A stretch of 64,000 nt of DNA from OLB6 sp964493635 (GTDB lineage: Bacteria > Bacteroidota > Ignavibacteria > Kapaibacteriales > Kapaibacteriaceae): the NCBI GenBank assembly GCA_964493635.1, contig CAZBOW010000001.1, forward strand, positions 132,026 to 196,025, given 5' to 3'. Position 1 is the first letter of the stretch, and each line of letters begins with the position of its first letter. A program made the position numbers and the translations under genes. The notes below the pieces were generated by a model. The model did no database searches. It was not told the origin of the DNA and was given only the letters and a program-made list of their open reading frames with translations. This document shows, piece by piece, positions 43,080 to 52,054 of this stretch.

Positions 43080-45758
43080 TCAGGACGTTGCACGATCGAG
43101 CAGCTCCCAGACGGAAATCCATGGTCGGTCCGTGTGGTGGCGTAGCGCCGATTGGCAGAGAGGATTCATGCTGACATAGGCATCAATAGGTCCCTCTTCT
43201 TCAAGGACTCGAAGATCGTCGACTTCCTGTCGCAGTGCCCCTTGGACCACATGTGGATGACGAAGTCCGTGATCGCCGGCCATTCCACAGCATGCTGCTG
43301 TTGCCGGAATCGTAACGCGGTCAGCAACCCGCTCAAGAACGGAGCGTAGCAGATCGGTGTGACCCAAGCCGGCAACACCACAGCCCGGATGAAGGACCAC
43401 GTGGTGGTATCGCTGTGTCCACGAAAGCTGTGGTGCAATCAAACGATGCACGATGTCGATGGGCGACTGCATGGACGTGTGGCATGCATGCGCGCATGTG
43501 CTGACGTCGGTGAACACACGATGGTTGTCGCCCACGCCGTGTTGCTGCAGCGCATTGGCGGCGTTTGCACGACACGTCCTGGCTGCGTCGGTCAGACCCT
43601 TTGATTCGTACACCTGCCCGCAACACCACGACCCATCGGCAATCGTAGCAAGACGTAGACCGGCTCTTCGCACCACGCGCTCGATGGCTTCCTGCTGTGA
43701 GGACCCATCGGCAGCGGTGCCAAACCAGCGGCTTGGACAGGCCGGCACAAGAACGATGTCGGCCTCCTGAACCGATGTCCGATCATCATAGATCGTCACC
43801 GGACGACCCACACGATGCGGCATCACGGCCGATACTGCAACCGAACCAAGTCGCGCTGCGGCATCGGTCACGCGTGGAACTGTGGCGGCTACCCGAGCAA
43901 GGAGCTGTGTGGCGGAACTGGTGGTTGATGATCGGTGGTGTTTGACCAGCTGACCGGTATTGATCCCAACGGGACAGGCACTGCTGCAGATGCCGTCGGC
44001 GGCACACGAGTCGAAGACCTGCCAGGAGCGATCCCGGAGCACGTCATGCCGCACGGACTCTGGGTGGTCCAGCAGTAACTCACGTTCCAATACGATGCGT
44101 TGTCGCGGCGTGGTGGTCGTTTCCCGCGTAGGACAGACGTGTTCGCAGAATCCGCACTCGATGCAGTCGTTGACCGAAGGATCCACCACCGGTACGGGCT
44201 TCAGGTGCTGAACGTGAATGTCGGAGTGCCGGCTTAGGATCACATCGGGGTTGAGAATACCGTCCGGATCCAAGAGGTTCTTCAGCCTCCACATCAGGGC
44301 ATAGGCCGTTGCTCCCCACTCCTGTTCGACGAATGGTGCCATGTTCCGACCCGTTCCATGTTCGGCTTTGAGCGAGCCGTTGTAGCGGTCGGCAACGATC
44401 TCCGCGATGTGGTTCATGAAGTCCGTATAGCGGGTCACCTCGGCGGGTTGTGAAAAGTCCTGGTAGATGATGAAGTGCAGATTACCATCCTTGGCGTGGC
44501 CGAAAATCACAGCTTCGTCATAGCCGTACCGAGAGAACGCCAGCTGGAGGTCTCCAACAAGGCTGGCGACGTGCTCTGGAGGCACGGCAACGTCCTCGTT
44601 GATCATCGTTGATCCTGCAGGCCGCAGTGCACCAACCGTTGGCATGAGCCCCTTTCGCAGTCGCCAGAGTTCTCGGCGTTGCGCCGCGTCCGTGTACCAC
44701 GGTGTGGCGAACTCTGCCGCCGCTGTAGCCGAATATGGAATGCTCGGAAGCGTGCCGTGAAACTCCACCAGCAAGGCAGCACGTCCTGAGCGGGGGCCGT
44801 CTGTCTCGAAGCGATACATCTCAGGGGTATGCACAAGACCAGAGAACGAGCGAATCGAGGCGTCGTCCATCAGCTCTACGGCGGCCGCGCCCAGGGCCTT
44901 CCACTCGGCGATGGTAGCACAGGCTGCGTGAATCGTCGGATACAGGAACAAAGCTGTATGCTGAATGGCAGGGTCGTCGATGGTTCGGTACGTGGCCTCT
45001 TCTACGAAGCCAAGCGTACCTTCACTGCCAACCATGAGTTTACAGAGGAGACGCGCCGGGGTGTCCTCGTCGAGAAATGCATTCAGAGAGTACCCCATCG
45101 TATTCTTGATGCGATACTTCCTACGGATCAGCGCTGTAAGGTCGTGATCCGCCCGAATTGCCTGGCGCAGTTCATCCAAGCCGTGAACGAGATCTGGTCG
45201 CAGCTGGTGCAAGAGTCGGTCGGCGTTGGCGGCTCCGGTATCAAGGCGCGTTCCATCGGCCAGGATCACCACCATCGACTCAACGGTGTGGTAGGAGTTG
45301 TGTTCGGTACCACAGCACATGCCGGAGGCGTTGTTGGCGATGATTCCACCAATCATTGCCGCAGAAATCGAAGCTGGATCAGGTCCGAGCTTCCGGTGGT
45401 ACGGAGCCAGACGCGCGTTGACGCGTGCGCCGGTCACCCCCGGTTGAACACGTACCTGCGCTCCATGGTTGAGCACCTCAACCCGATCCCATCCTCGTGA
45501 AAGGTCCACGAGAATCCCGTTGGTGACGGCCTGCCCCGACAGGCTAGTACCACCGGCCCGAAAGGTGATCGGCACCGCATGTGTCCGGCTGTAGTCGAGC
45601 AGGTCGATGATGTCCTGAGAAGTCCGCGGACGAGCCACGGCTTGGGGTACCATCCGATACAAGGAGGCATCCCTGCTCAGGGCGAGTCGGTCGATCCATG
45701 CCGTGGAGATCCAACGTCCACAGCGCCGGACAAGATCGTCGAGAGCCCGTGGAGCCAT
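43080..45758 (-). CDS. FAD-linked oxidoreductase fused to Fe-S/CCG domain (D-2-hydroxyacid/D-lactate dehydrogenase-like)
   Basis: 892 residues. The N-terminal FAD-binding domain has F-R-A-G-G-T-S-L-S-G-Q-A and G-G-I-I-A-N-N-A-S-G-M-C-C-G-T, followed by an FAD-oxidase C domain with K-A-E-H-G-T-G-R-N. Two 4Fe-4S clusters follow (C-I-E-C-G-F-C-E-H-V-C-P and C-A-A-D-G-I-C-S-S-A-C-P), then CCG-type cysteine motifs (H-P-G-C-G and A-C-C-G-M-A-G). This architecture oxidises D-lactate, glycolate or similar hydroxyacids. It starts 12 bases after the carboxyltransferase gene, in one operon. Confidence 0.9.
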   Translation of the reverse strand: MAPRALDDLVRRCGRWISTAWIDRLALSRDASLYRMVPQAVARPRTSQDIIDLLDYSRTHAVPITFRAGGTSLSGQAVTNGILVDLSRGWDRVEVLNHGAQVRVQPGVTGARVNARLAPYHRKLGPDPASISAAMIGGIIANNASGMCCGTEHNSYHTVESMVVILADGTRLDTGAANADRLLHQLRPDLVHGLDELRQAIRADHDLTALIRRKYRIKNTMGYSLNAFLDEDTPARLLCKLMVGSEGTLGFVEEATYRTIDDPAIQHTALFLYPTIHAACATIAEWKALGAAAVELMDDASIRSFSGLVHTPEMYRFETDGPRSGRAALLVEFHGTLPSIPYSATAAAEFATPWYTDAAQRRELWRLRKGLMPTVGALRPAGSTMINEDVAVPPEHVASLVGDLQLAFSRYGYDEAVIFGHAKDGNLHFIIYQDFSQPAEVTRYTDFMNHIAEIVADRYNGSLKAEHGTGRNMAPFVEQEWGATAYALMWRLKNLLDPDGILNPDVILSRHSDIHVQHLKPVPVVDPSVNDCIECGFCEHVCPTRETTTTPRQRIVLERELLLDHPESVRHDVLRDRSWQVFDSCAADGICSSACPVGINTGQLVKHHRSSTTSSATQLLARVAATVPRVTDAAARLGSVAVSAVMPHRVGRPVTIYDDRTSVQEADIVLVPACPSRWFGTAADGSSQQEAIERVVRRAGLRLATIADGSWCCGQVYESKGLTDAARTCRANAANALQQHGVGDNHRVFTDVSTCAHACHTSMQSPIDIVHRLIAPQLSWTQRYHHVVLHPGCGVAGLGHTDLLRSVLERVADRVTIPATAACCGMAGDHGLRHPHVVQGALRQEVDDLRVLEEEGPIDAYVSMNPLCQSALRHHTDRPWISVWELLDRATS

Positions 45759-45770
45759 GGTCCTCCTTCC

Positions 45771-47435
45771 TTACACCTGAAAGACGCCATTCCGAGGTTC
45801 AGGAATCTCCTTCACGTGGGAGGCAGCGGCGATTCCACGGGAGATGACGGCGCGTGTATCGGTAGGGGCAATGATTCCATCCACCCACAGCCGCGATGCG
45901 GCATAGACGGGCGTCGTTGTACTGTCGTACGATTGTTGGATGTCGGCGAGGAGCTTTTGCTGATCGGCGTCGCTGAGGGATTCTCCCTGCTTTTCCAGCT
46001 GCGCGACCTTGATCGTCAGGAGTGTTTTAGCCGCTTGCGCGCCGCCCATGACGGCGATCTGTGCAGTGGGCCAGGCATAGATCAGTCGTGGGTCGTAGGC
46101 CTTACCGCACATGGCATAGTTACCCGCACCGTACGAATTGCCCATGATGATCGTGAACTTCGGCACCACACTGTTGGCAACGGCATTGACCATCTTCGCA
46201 CCGTCCTTGATGATTCCACCCTGTTCGGATCGCGTTCCAACCATAAATCCGGTGACGTCCTGCAAGAATACCAGTGGAATGCCCCGCTGATTGCAGTTGA
46301 GGATAAACCGTGCCGCTTTATCGGCGGAGTCAGAGTAGATCACGCCTCCGACCTGCATTTCCCCACTTCCTGTGCGAACAATCTCGCGATTGTTGGCAAC
46401 GATTCCCACAGCCCATCCATCGATCCGGCCGTACCCACAGATGATGGTGCTGCCATAGCCGGCCTTGTATTCATCGAACGTGGACCCATCCAAGAGGCGG
46501 GCTAAGATCTGACGGGTGCTATATGGTTTGGCACGGTCAGCTGGAATCAACCCCCACAGTTCCTCTTGATCATACAGAGGCTCTTGGGGATCGATCCGAG
46601 AGAAGTGGTTTTTTTGACCCTTAGATGGAGCAAATTTCTCGACAAGCGATCGGATGGTCTCGAGAGCCTCAGCGTCGGAATCAACGCGGTAATCCACAAC
46701 ACCGCTGATGGTGCTGTGCATGGTAGCTCCGCCAAGAGGTTCGATACCCGTCTTTTCCCCAATCGCGGCTTCTACAAGGGCAGGACCAGCCAAGAAGACA
46801 CTGCCGGTGCCGTCGACGATTAGGGCCTCGTCGCTCATAATGGGGAGATAGGCTCCCCCTGCCACGCAGGGGCCCATGATGGCAGCGATTTGTGGTACCC
46901 CCATGGCCGAGAGCACGGCATTGTTGCGAAACTGCCGCCCGAAGTGCTCCTTGTCGGGAAAGATCTCATCTTGCATGGGCAAGTAGACCCCAGCAGAATC
47001 TACGAGGTAGATAATCGGCAGCTGGTTGTCGATGGCGATTTCTTGCGCCCGAAGGTTCTTCTTAGCCGTCATCGGAAACCAGGCTCCAGCTTTCACGGTG
47101 GCATCGTTGGCCACAATGACACACTCACGCCCGTGGATGATTCCGATGCCACACACCACACCAGCGGAAGGAGCTCCTCCGGCTTCGGCATACATTCCTT
47201 CGGCAGCGAAAAGACCGATTTCGAGGAAGGGGCTCTCAGCGTCGATGAGGTTGGCGATACGCTCACGCGCTGTCTGCTTACCCTTTGCGTGATGCCGCTC
47301 GATCGCCTTGGTGCCACCACCACGACGGATGCGATCGGCAACCCCCTCAATTTTGCGCATCGACTGCTTGTTGGCATCAACAGTGGCATCGAAGGCAAGG
47401 GTATGCTCGACGGCGGATCCGAGAGTGCTAGCCAT
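45771..47435 (-). CDS. Acyl-CoA carboxylase carboxyltransferase (beta) subunit
   Basis: 554 residues. Two crotonase-like halves are present: the N-terminal half has V-D-S-A-G-V-Y-L-P-M-Q and G-P-C-V-A-G-G-A-Y-L-P; the C-terminal half has G-G-V-I-Y-S, L-Q-D-V-T-G-F-M-V-G and S-Y-G-A-G-N-Y-A-M-C-G-K-A-Y. It transfers CO2 from biotin to an acyl-CoA. The M-C-G-K-A-Y segment fits methylcrotonoyl-CoA or geranyl-CoA carboxylase better than classical propionyl-CoA carboxylase, so the substrate is uncertain. The biotin carrier is separate at 57299-57829; the biotin carboxylase is not in the window. Confidence 0.9.
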   Translation of the reverse strand: MASTLGSAVEHTLAFDATVDANKQSMRKIEGVADRIRRGGGTKAIERHHAKGKQTARERIANLIDAESPFLEIGLFAAEGMYAEAGGAPSAGVVCGIGIIHGRECVIVANDATVKAGAWFPMTAKKNLRAQEIAIDNQLPIIYLVDSAGVYLPMQDEIFPDKEHFGRQFRNNAVLSAMGVPQIAAIMGPCVAGGAYLPIMSDEALIVDGTGSVFLAGPALVEAAIGEKTGIEPLGGATMHSTISGVVDYRVDSDAEALETIRSLVEKFAPSKGQKNHFSRIDPQEPLYDQEELWGLIPADRAKPYSTRQILARLLDGSTFDEYKAGYGSTIICGYGRIDGWAVGIVANNREIVRTGSGEMQVGGVIYSDSADKAARFILNCNQRGIPLVFLQDVTGFMVGTRSEQGGIIKDGAKMVNAVANSVVPKFTIIMGNSYGAGNYAMCGKAYDPRLIYAWPTAQIAVMGGAQAAKTLLTIKVAQLEKQGESLSDADQQKLLADIQQSYDSTTTPVYAASRLWVDGIIAPTDTRAVISRGIAAASHVKEIPEPRNGVFQV

Positions 47436-47452
47436 GGGCTCCTGCTGTGGGA

Positions 47453-47935
47453 TTAGTTCCCTGCTGGTTGGTCGGCTGGAGCTTGTTGTGTCGGAGTCGG
47501 TGCCGGCGGTGTCGACGTCGGNNNNNNNNNNNNNNNNNNNNNNNNNNNNNNNNNNNNNNNNNNNNNNNNNNNNNNNNNNNNNNNNNNNNNNNNNNNNNNN
47601 NNNNNNNNNNNNNNNNNNNNNGTTGGCGTCGACGTTGGCGTCGAGGAAGGCTGCGGAATCGACACACCCTGTGTTACCGGAACGCGACCGGCCGAACCTT
47701 CATCGCCAATAAACAGGCGATTGACCAACAAGGCCATCACCATCAGGCTGATGGTAAGTCCGATGGTCAGATTCTGGAGAACATTGCGCGACTGGCGCAC
47801 ACCAAAGAGGTTAGCCGCCTGTCCGCCCAGTCCACCCATACCGGAAATCATCTCTGACTTCCCTGGCTGGATCAGTACAACAAGGATGAGGAGAATAGCC
47901 GCAAATAGGCTCAAGAGGATCAAGATTGTTGCCAT
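47453..47935 (-). CDS. secG: Preprotein translocase subunit SecG with Pro/Thr-rich tail, interrupted by a gap
   Basis: The N-terminal part is a normal SecG with two membrane helices: I-L-I-L-L-S-L-F-A-A-I-L-L-I-L-V-V-L-I-Q, then M-G-G-L-G-G-Q-A-A-N-L-F-G and a second helix near residue 65. A low-complexity tail of T-P/S-T-P repeats (S-T-P-T-S-T-P before the gap, P-T-S-T-P-P-A-P-T-P-T after it) follows. SecG supports the SecYEG channel. The 100-N gap (47522-47621) is inside the repeat. The ATG lies 6 bases from a TATCTTTG box. Confidence 0.9.
   Translation of the reverse strand: MATILILLSLFAAILLILVVLIQPGKSEMISGMGGLGGQAANLFGVRQSRNVLQNLTIGLTISLMVMALLVNRLFIGDEGSAGRVPVTQGVSIPQPSSTPTSTPXXXXXXXXXXXXXXXXXXXXXXXXXXXXXXXXXXPTSTPPAPTPTQQAPADQPAGN
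47522..47621. other. Assembly gap in the secG repeat (100 N)
   Basis: Placeholder inside the proline/threonine repeat of secG; flanking bases repeat gtcgacgt-like units. True tail length is unknown. Confidence 0.96.
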
Positions 47936-47941
47936 AGGTTA

Positions 47942-47949
47942 CAAAGATA
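47942..47949 (-). promoter_or_regulatory. -7-type box before secG (TATCTTTG)
   Basis: Identical to the cmk and phnC boxes; ends 6 bases before the secG ATG, so a near-leaderless transcript is expected. Confidence 0.5.
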
Positions 47950-47963
47950 CAGCATCTGGCAGC

Positions 47964-49091
47964 TTAGTCGCAACCAATGCCAACACATTGAGGTTTCGTG
48001 AAATCCAACCCAGGTTTTGCCGAGAGGTAGCCTAACATGGTGTCGTAGCGCTCCGCATCCGCGCGGTAATGCTCGGCTAGCTCCTCTGGATCTCCAAAGG
48101 CGTAGATCCACCAGAGGTATTCGTCAAGCCATCCGGCCGACAATAGCTGGTCGTGCCACCGCAGGAGGTCATTGGGATACAGCTCCATGTATCCACTGGC
48201 CTTCCAACCGCGAATAAAGTTCATGCGTATCTCGATCAGCTCCCGTATCGTGAGTCGCTCCTTGATACCCGTTTGAGGAATCAGATGCTGGGCCGACGTT
48301 GCCGTTGTGAATTCGAAGGCTGTCGGAAAGTTCATCACCGCCGGTCCGTGAGGCGACAACTCTTCTAGAAGCGACTCGGAACAAAAGTTGATCGGATCAT
48401 CCGGATGCCCCAAGGTGATGGCCTTGTTCCAGGTTTCGAACAACAGCGCGGAAATTTCCTTGGTACGTCGCGAGTTCGGCTCAAGGTTCATAAACAGCTC
48501 ACCGTAGAGAACTGCCCAGATCTTATTTGGTGATGCGGCAAGCCCCTTACAAATCCAGTAGTAGTTCGTTGCATACTTAGGTTCCGCCCGTGTTCCGCGC
48601 ACCCACCAACGGAGAGCGTCGGGAAGGTTCCGATTCAAGAAGGCTCGAGCTCCCATTTCATAGTGCAACCGGCCACTGGCTGGGCACGCCTGGAGACCCT
48701 CGGTATAGGCTTCCAGCGAGCGAACCGTATCTTCGAGGTAGTCGAAGCAGTTACCGAGGAGTTGATAGCCACGATCCAAGATCATGGTGTCGCGATAGAT
48801 GGGCTGGAGGGAGTCGATGGCCTCTTGGTAGCGTCCGGCCATGGCAAGGCAGACGGTTCGTTCATACCGGTATGGCGTAAACGTCGGATCGATGGCAACA
48901 GCACTGTCCCACTGACGGATCGCTTCATCTGGGAGGTTCCGATCCATGTAGTCCATGGCCCACTCGATGTGGCGAAGCAGCCGCAATGAGTCGGATTCCT
49001 CGGCGTGAAGACCACTGGAAAAACCAGCATGAAGAGCCAACACCACAACACCGACTACCATCCCAACGATTCGTGCGACGATTCCCTGCAT
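47964..49091 (-). CDS. Exported TPR-containing protein
   Basis: About 375 residues from ATG 49091; an earlier GTG at 49100 is possible. An AGGAGG sits 10 bases before the ATG, one of the strongest Shine-Dalgarno matches seen. A signal peptide (V-A-R-I-V-G-M-V-V-G-V-V-V-L-A-L-H-A) is followed by TPR-like helices (D-E-A-I-R-Q-W-D-S-A-V-A-I-D-P and E-A-I-D-S-L-Q-P-I-Y). The C-terminal half is Trp-rich with no recognised domain. Divergent from the TraB-like gene. Confidence 0.75.
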   Translation of the reverse strand: MQGIVARIVGMVVGVVVLALHAGFSSGLHAEESDSLRLLRHIEWAMDYMDRNLPDEAIRQWDSAVAIDPTFTPYRYERTVCLAMAGRYQEAIDSLQPIYRDTMILDRGYQLLGNCFDYLEDTVRSLEAYTEGLQACPASGRLHYEMGARAFLNRNLPDALRWWVRGTRAEPKYATNYYWICKGLAASPNKIWAVLYGELFMNLEPNSRRTKEISALLFETWNKAITLGHPDDPINFCSESLLEELSPHGPAVMNFPTAFEFTTATSAQHLIPQTGIKERLTIRELIEIRMNFIRGWKASGYMELYPNDLLRWHDQLLSAGWLDEYLWWIYAFGDPEELAEHYRADAERYDTMLGYLSAKPGLDFTKPQCVGIGCD

Positions 49092-49109
49092 TCTTACCAC
49101 ACCTCCTAA

Positions 49110-49148
49110 TTGAACGACGTGAACGACGTGAACAACCTGAACAACATG
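49110..49148 (+). repeat. 9-bp repeat at the TraB/GumN start, each unit ending in a start-type codon
   Basis: Approximate units aacgacgtg, aacgacgtg, aacaacctg and aacaacatg follow a TTG, so TTG, GTG, GTG, CTG and ATG succeed each other in frame every nine bases. Confidence 0.85.
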
Positions 49149-49940
49149 ACCAACTCTGCAAGATACCGGATTCTTCTCGTCGTGATCGTGCTAGGGAGCC
49201 TTGGTCCGCTATCGCTATCGGCTCAGTCGCTGCTGTGGCGCATCACCTCGCCGACCGGGGTCACGAGCCACCTCTTTGGCACGATCCACCTGCCGGACAG
49301 CGCCGTCTTCCATCAGCGTGATACCATTCTGGCTGCCGTACGTAGCAGTGCATGGTATGTTTCGGAGTTGCACCTGGATTCGTTGATGATGCCCACTGTG
49401 CTGACGCGCCTGATGAAGCGGCCGGCATTTCTGAAGATCATGACGCTGCAGCAGAAACTCTGGGTGTCGTCTCGACCCGCTACGACCACGATCGATCAGT
49501 GGCTCTGGACCTACGCCAAGAAGCGGTCGATCCCCCGTGGAGGTCTTGAGACGATCGATGAGCAGCTGGCGATCTTCGATCAGTTTCCGGATTCCGTTCT
49601 CACGGCCGCACTCACGGATTCGGAGTCGTCCGCGGCCGAGCTGAAACTCGACGTCCTGGTGGATGCCTACGTGCGAGAAGATTTGGACGCGATTGCCACG
49701 CTACTGGACGAGGCTAGCGCAGCTGATGTCTCTAGTTCGTTGATCGAAACGCTCGCCGGAGATCGGAACCATACCATGGTGGACCGACTCCAAACGCCCC
49801 TGACCACAACACCCACCTTCATTGCTGTTGGTGCTGCCCACCTGCCAGGACGCGATGGAATGATTGCCGTACTTCGTCAGCGAGGATTCGTCGTCGAGCC
49901 AGTCCTGGGATCGCTTCGTACGAACTGGTTGCAGCCGTAA
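49110..49940 (+). CDS. TraB/GumN-family exported protein
   Basis: 276 residues from the upstream TTG (49110) or about 264 from ATG 49146. Core motifs are L-L-W-R-I-T-S-P-T-G-V-T-S-H-L-F-G-T-I-H-L, then a C-terminal F-I-A-V-G-A-A-H-L-P-G-R-D-G-M-I. The paired G-x-x-H elements are thought to form a metal-dependent (Tiki-like) protease site. A signal peptide (R-I-L-L-V-V-I-V-L-G-S-L-G-P-L-S-L-S-A-Q) follows the ATG, so 49146 is the likelier start. Before it lies a 9-bp repeat. The gene ends 25 bases before an assembly gap. Confidence 0.82.
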   Translation: MNDVNDVNNLNNMTNSARYRILLVVIVLGSLGPLSLSAQSLLWRITSPTGVTSHLFGTIHLPDSAVFHQRDTILAAVRSSAWYVSELHLDSLMMPTVLTRLMKRPAFLKIMTLQQKLWVSSRPATTTIDQWLWTYAKKRSIPRGGLETIDEQLAIFDQFPDSVLTAALTDSESSAAELKLDVLVDAYVREDLDAIATLLDEASAADVSSSLIETLAGDRNHTMVDRLQTPLTTTPTFIAVGAAHLPGRDGMIAVLRQRGFVVEPVLGSLRTNWLQP

Positions 49941-49965
49941 CGACCCATAACGACCAATGCCGACC

Positions 49966-50065
49966 NNNNNNNNNNNNNNNNNNNNNNNNNNNNNNNNNNN
50001 NNNNNNNNNNNNNNNNNNNNNNNNNNNNNNNNNNNNNNNNNNNNNNNNNNNNNNNNNNNNNNNNN
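49966..50065. other. Assembly gap (100 N)
   Basis: Placeholder between the TraB-like gene and the oppF-type gene. The bases before it (49941-49965) repeat CGACC five times and hold no gene. Confidence 0.97.
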
Positions 50066-51021
50066 GTTGGAGTGATCGAGGCGCACTCACTGCGCGCTAT
50101 TGGGCATCGCGTGCGAAATCCACAGCCCGACGGCTTGTTCAGTGGCGTTGGAATATCCCCCTTCAGGACGATCCGTTGTTTATTCCGTGCTGCTGGGTCG
50201 GGTTCTGGTACGGCGGAAATCAATGCCTTGGTATACGGATGCGTCGGATGGAAATACACCTGATCGGCTGTCCCGATCTCGACGATGTTGCCAAGGTACA
50301 TCACGGCAATACGCTGTGAGATGTGGTACACCACCGACAGATCATGGGCAATGAAGAGGTACGACATCTTAAACTCTTCGCGTAGATCCTCCATCAGGTT
50401 GATCACTTGCGCCTGCACGGAGACGTCCAGCGCCGAGACGGGCTCGTCACAGACGATCACATCTGGGTTGGTTGCCAAGGCCCGGGCAATCCCGATCCGC
50501 TGGCGCTGACCACCGGAAAACTCATGAGGAAACCGAGCTGCATACTCGGGCTGGAGACCAACTTTTTCGAGGAGCCACTCCACACGATCACTGATCTCGG
50601 CCTTCGACATTTCCGGATGATGGATGGTAAGGGGCTCGGCAATGATTTGGCGAACCGATAACCGCGAATTCAGCGACGAATATGGATCCTGAAAAATCAT
50701 CTGGATCTGCGAGCGGTACGGTAGCATCGCCTTCTTGGACAAGTGCAGCAGGTCCGTCGATGCTCCATTCTCATCAACGTAGGCCATCGAGCCGGACAGA
50801 TGAACATCCGGAGACACGTGTTTGAGAACGTTGACGATTGCGCGCCCAACGGTAGTCTTGCCACAGCCGGACTCCCCAACCAACCCGAGCGTTTCACCGC
50901 GCATGACATCGAAGGAGACACCATCGACAGCCTTGACCTCAGCTACACGCCGGCTGAACACGCCACCATAGACGGGAAAGTGCACGTGCAGGTCGTTCAC
51001 CTGTAAGACATGATTGCTCAT
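50066..51021 (-). CDS. Oligopeptide ABC transporter ATP-binding protein, OppF/YejF-C type, C-terminus cut by gap
   Basis: 318 residues from ATG 51021. Walker A is G-E-S-G-C-G-K-T-T, the Q-loop segment is I-Q-M-I-F-Q-D-P-Y-S-S-L-N. ABC signature E-F-S-G-G-Q-R-Q-R and Walker B V-I-V-C-D-E-P-V-S-A-L-D-V follow. The C-terminal oligo_HPY Cys pair (G-F-R-T-R-C-P and S-E-C) is visible just before the gap. Only about 15-20 residues should be missing. It overlaps the next ATPase gene by 4 bases. It binds Y/S-x-L-like cluster substrates as part of a peptide importer. Confidence 0.92.
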
Positions 51022-52028
51022 TGGACACCCCCGGACGAAATCAGATGACAGCGCACTGAGTGACCAGGAGCAATCTCGACGAGATCGGGTTCGGTCGTGT
51101 CGCAGATGTCCAGCTTCACCTCGCATCGTGTGCAGAACTTACACCCTTGCGGAAGGTTGCCGATGCTGGGGACGTTCCCAGGGATGGCCTTGAGGCGTTC
51201 GTGAGCCATGCCCTCAGCTGCTGGCCGCGGAATGCTGGCCATCAGGCCCTTGGTGTAGGGATGTTGCGGTGCATAGAACAGATCATGTACCGTGGCCACC
51301 TCTTGAATCTTGCCACCGTACATCACGATGACGCGTTGACAGAGCTCGGCTACCACAGCAAGATCGTGCGTAATCAGGACAATCGCTGCTTCCTCACGAC
51401 GCTGTTTCAGCTCCAGCATCAGCTCAAGAATCTGGGCTTGGATTGTTACATCCAAAGCCGTCGTCGGCTCGTCGGCGATGAGAATTGCCGGATTGCACGC
51501 CAAGGCGATGGCGATCATTACCCGCTGGCGCATTCCACCGGAAAACTGGTGCGGGTAGTCGCTATACCGCTTTTCAGGGTCGGGAATGCCCACCTGGCGT
51601 AGCATGTCAATGGCTCGCGTCTTCGCCTCGGCTTCGGTGACGTCAAAGTGCGTTTGAATGACTTCCGCGATCTGCATGCCCACGGTGAAGACGGGGTTGA
51701 GCGACGTCATCGGCTCTTGGAAAATCATGGCGATTTCCCGTCCCCGGATGGAGTACATGTCCTCGTAGGATACCTTGACGATGTCCGTCCCTTTAAACAG
51801 GATCTCACCGCCCATGATCCTACCCGGAGGGTCGGGGATCAACTTCATCAACGACAGCGCAGTTACGGACTTGCCCGAACCGGACTCTCCGACGATGCCA
51901 AGAACCTCGCCCTTGTAGATGTTGAACGACACACCGTCGACGGCCTTGGCCCACTTCCCTTCAATATTGAAGTAGGTTTTTAGGTCGCGCACTTCTACGA
52001 GTGGTTCTGCGGTTGTTTCCTGTGACAC
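51018..52028 (-). CDS. Oligopeptide ABC transporter ATP-binding protein, OppD/YejF-N type
   Basis: 336 residues. Walker A is G-E-S-G-S-G-K-S-V, Q-loop I-F-Q-E-P-M-T-S-L-N-P, signature Q-F-S-G-G-M-R-Q-R, Walker B L-I-A-D-E-P-T-T-A-L-D-V. The C-terminal oligopeptide domain has G-C-K-F-C-T-R-C. It energises uptake together with the OppF-type subunit. It lies 26 bases after the permease gene and is part of a five-gene importer operon. Confidence 0.95.
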   Translation of the reverse strand: MSQETTAEPLVEVRDLKTYFNIEGKWAKAVDGVSFNIYKGEVLGIVGESGSGKSVTALSLMKLIPDPPGRIMGGEILFKGTDIVKVSYEDMYSIRGREIAMIFQEPMTSLNPVFTVGMQIAEVIQTHFDVTEAEAKTRAIDMLRQVGIPDPEKRYSDYPHQFSGGMRQRVMIAIALACNPAILIADEPTTALDVTIQAQILELMLELKQRREEAAIVLITHDLAVVAELCQRVIVMYGGKIQEVATVHDLFYAPQHPYTKGLMASIPRPAAEGMAHERLKAIPGNVPSIGNLPQGCKFCTRCEVKLDICDTTEPDLVEIAPGHSVRCHLISSGGVQ

Positions 52029-52054
52029 GCTATGAACTTCCTGTTACTCAGCAA

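Noticed and set aside
50066..51126. Longer oppF start at 51126
   Set aside because: The extra 35 residues run across the preceding ATPase gene and have no homology; the ATG at 51021 gives the standard OppF start.
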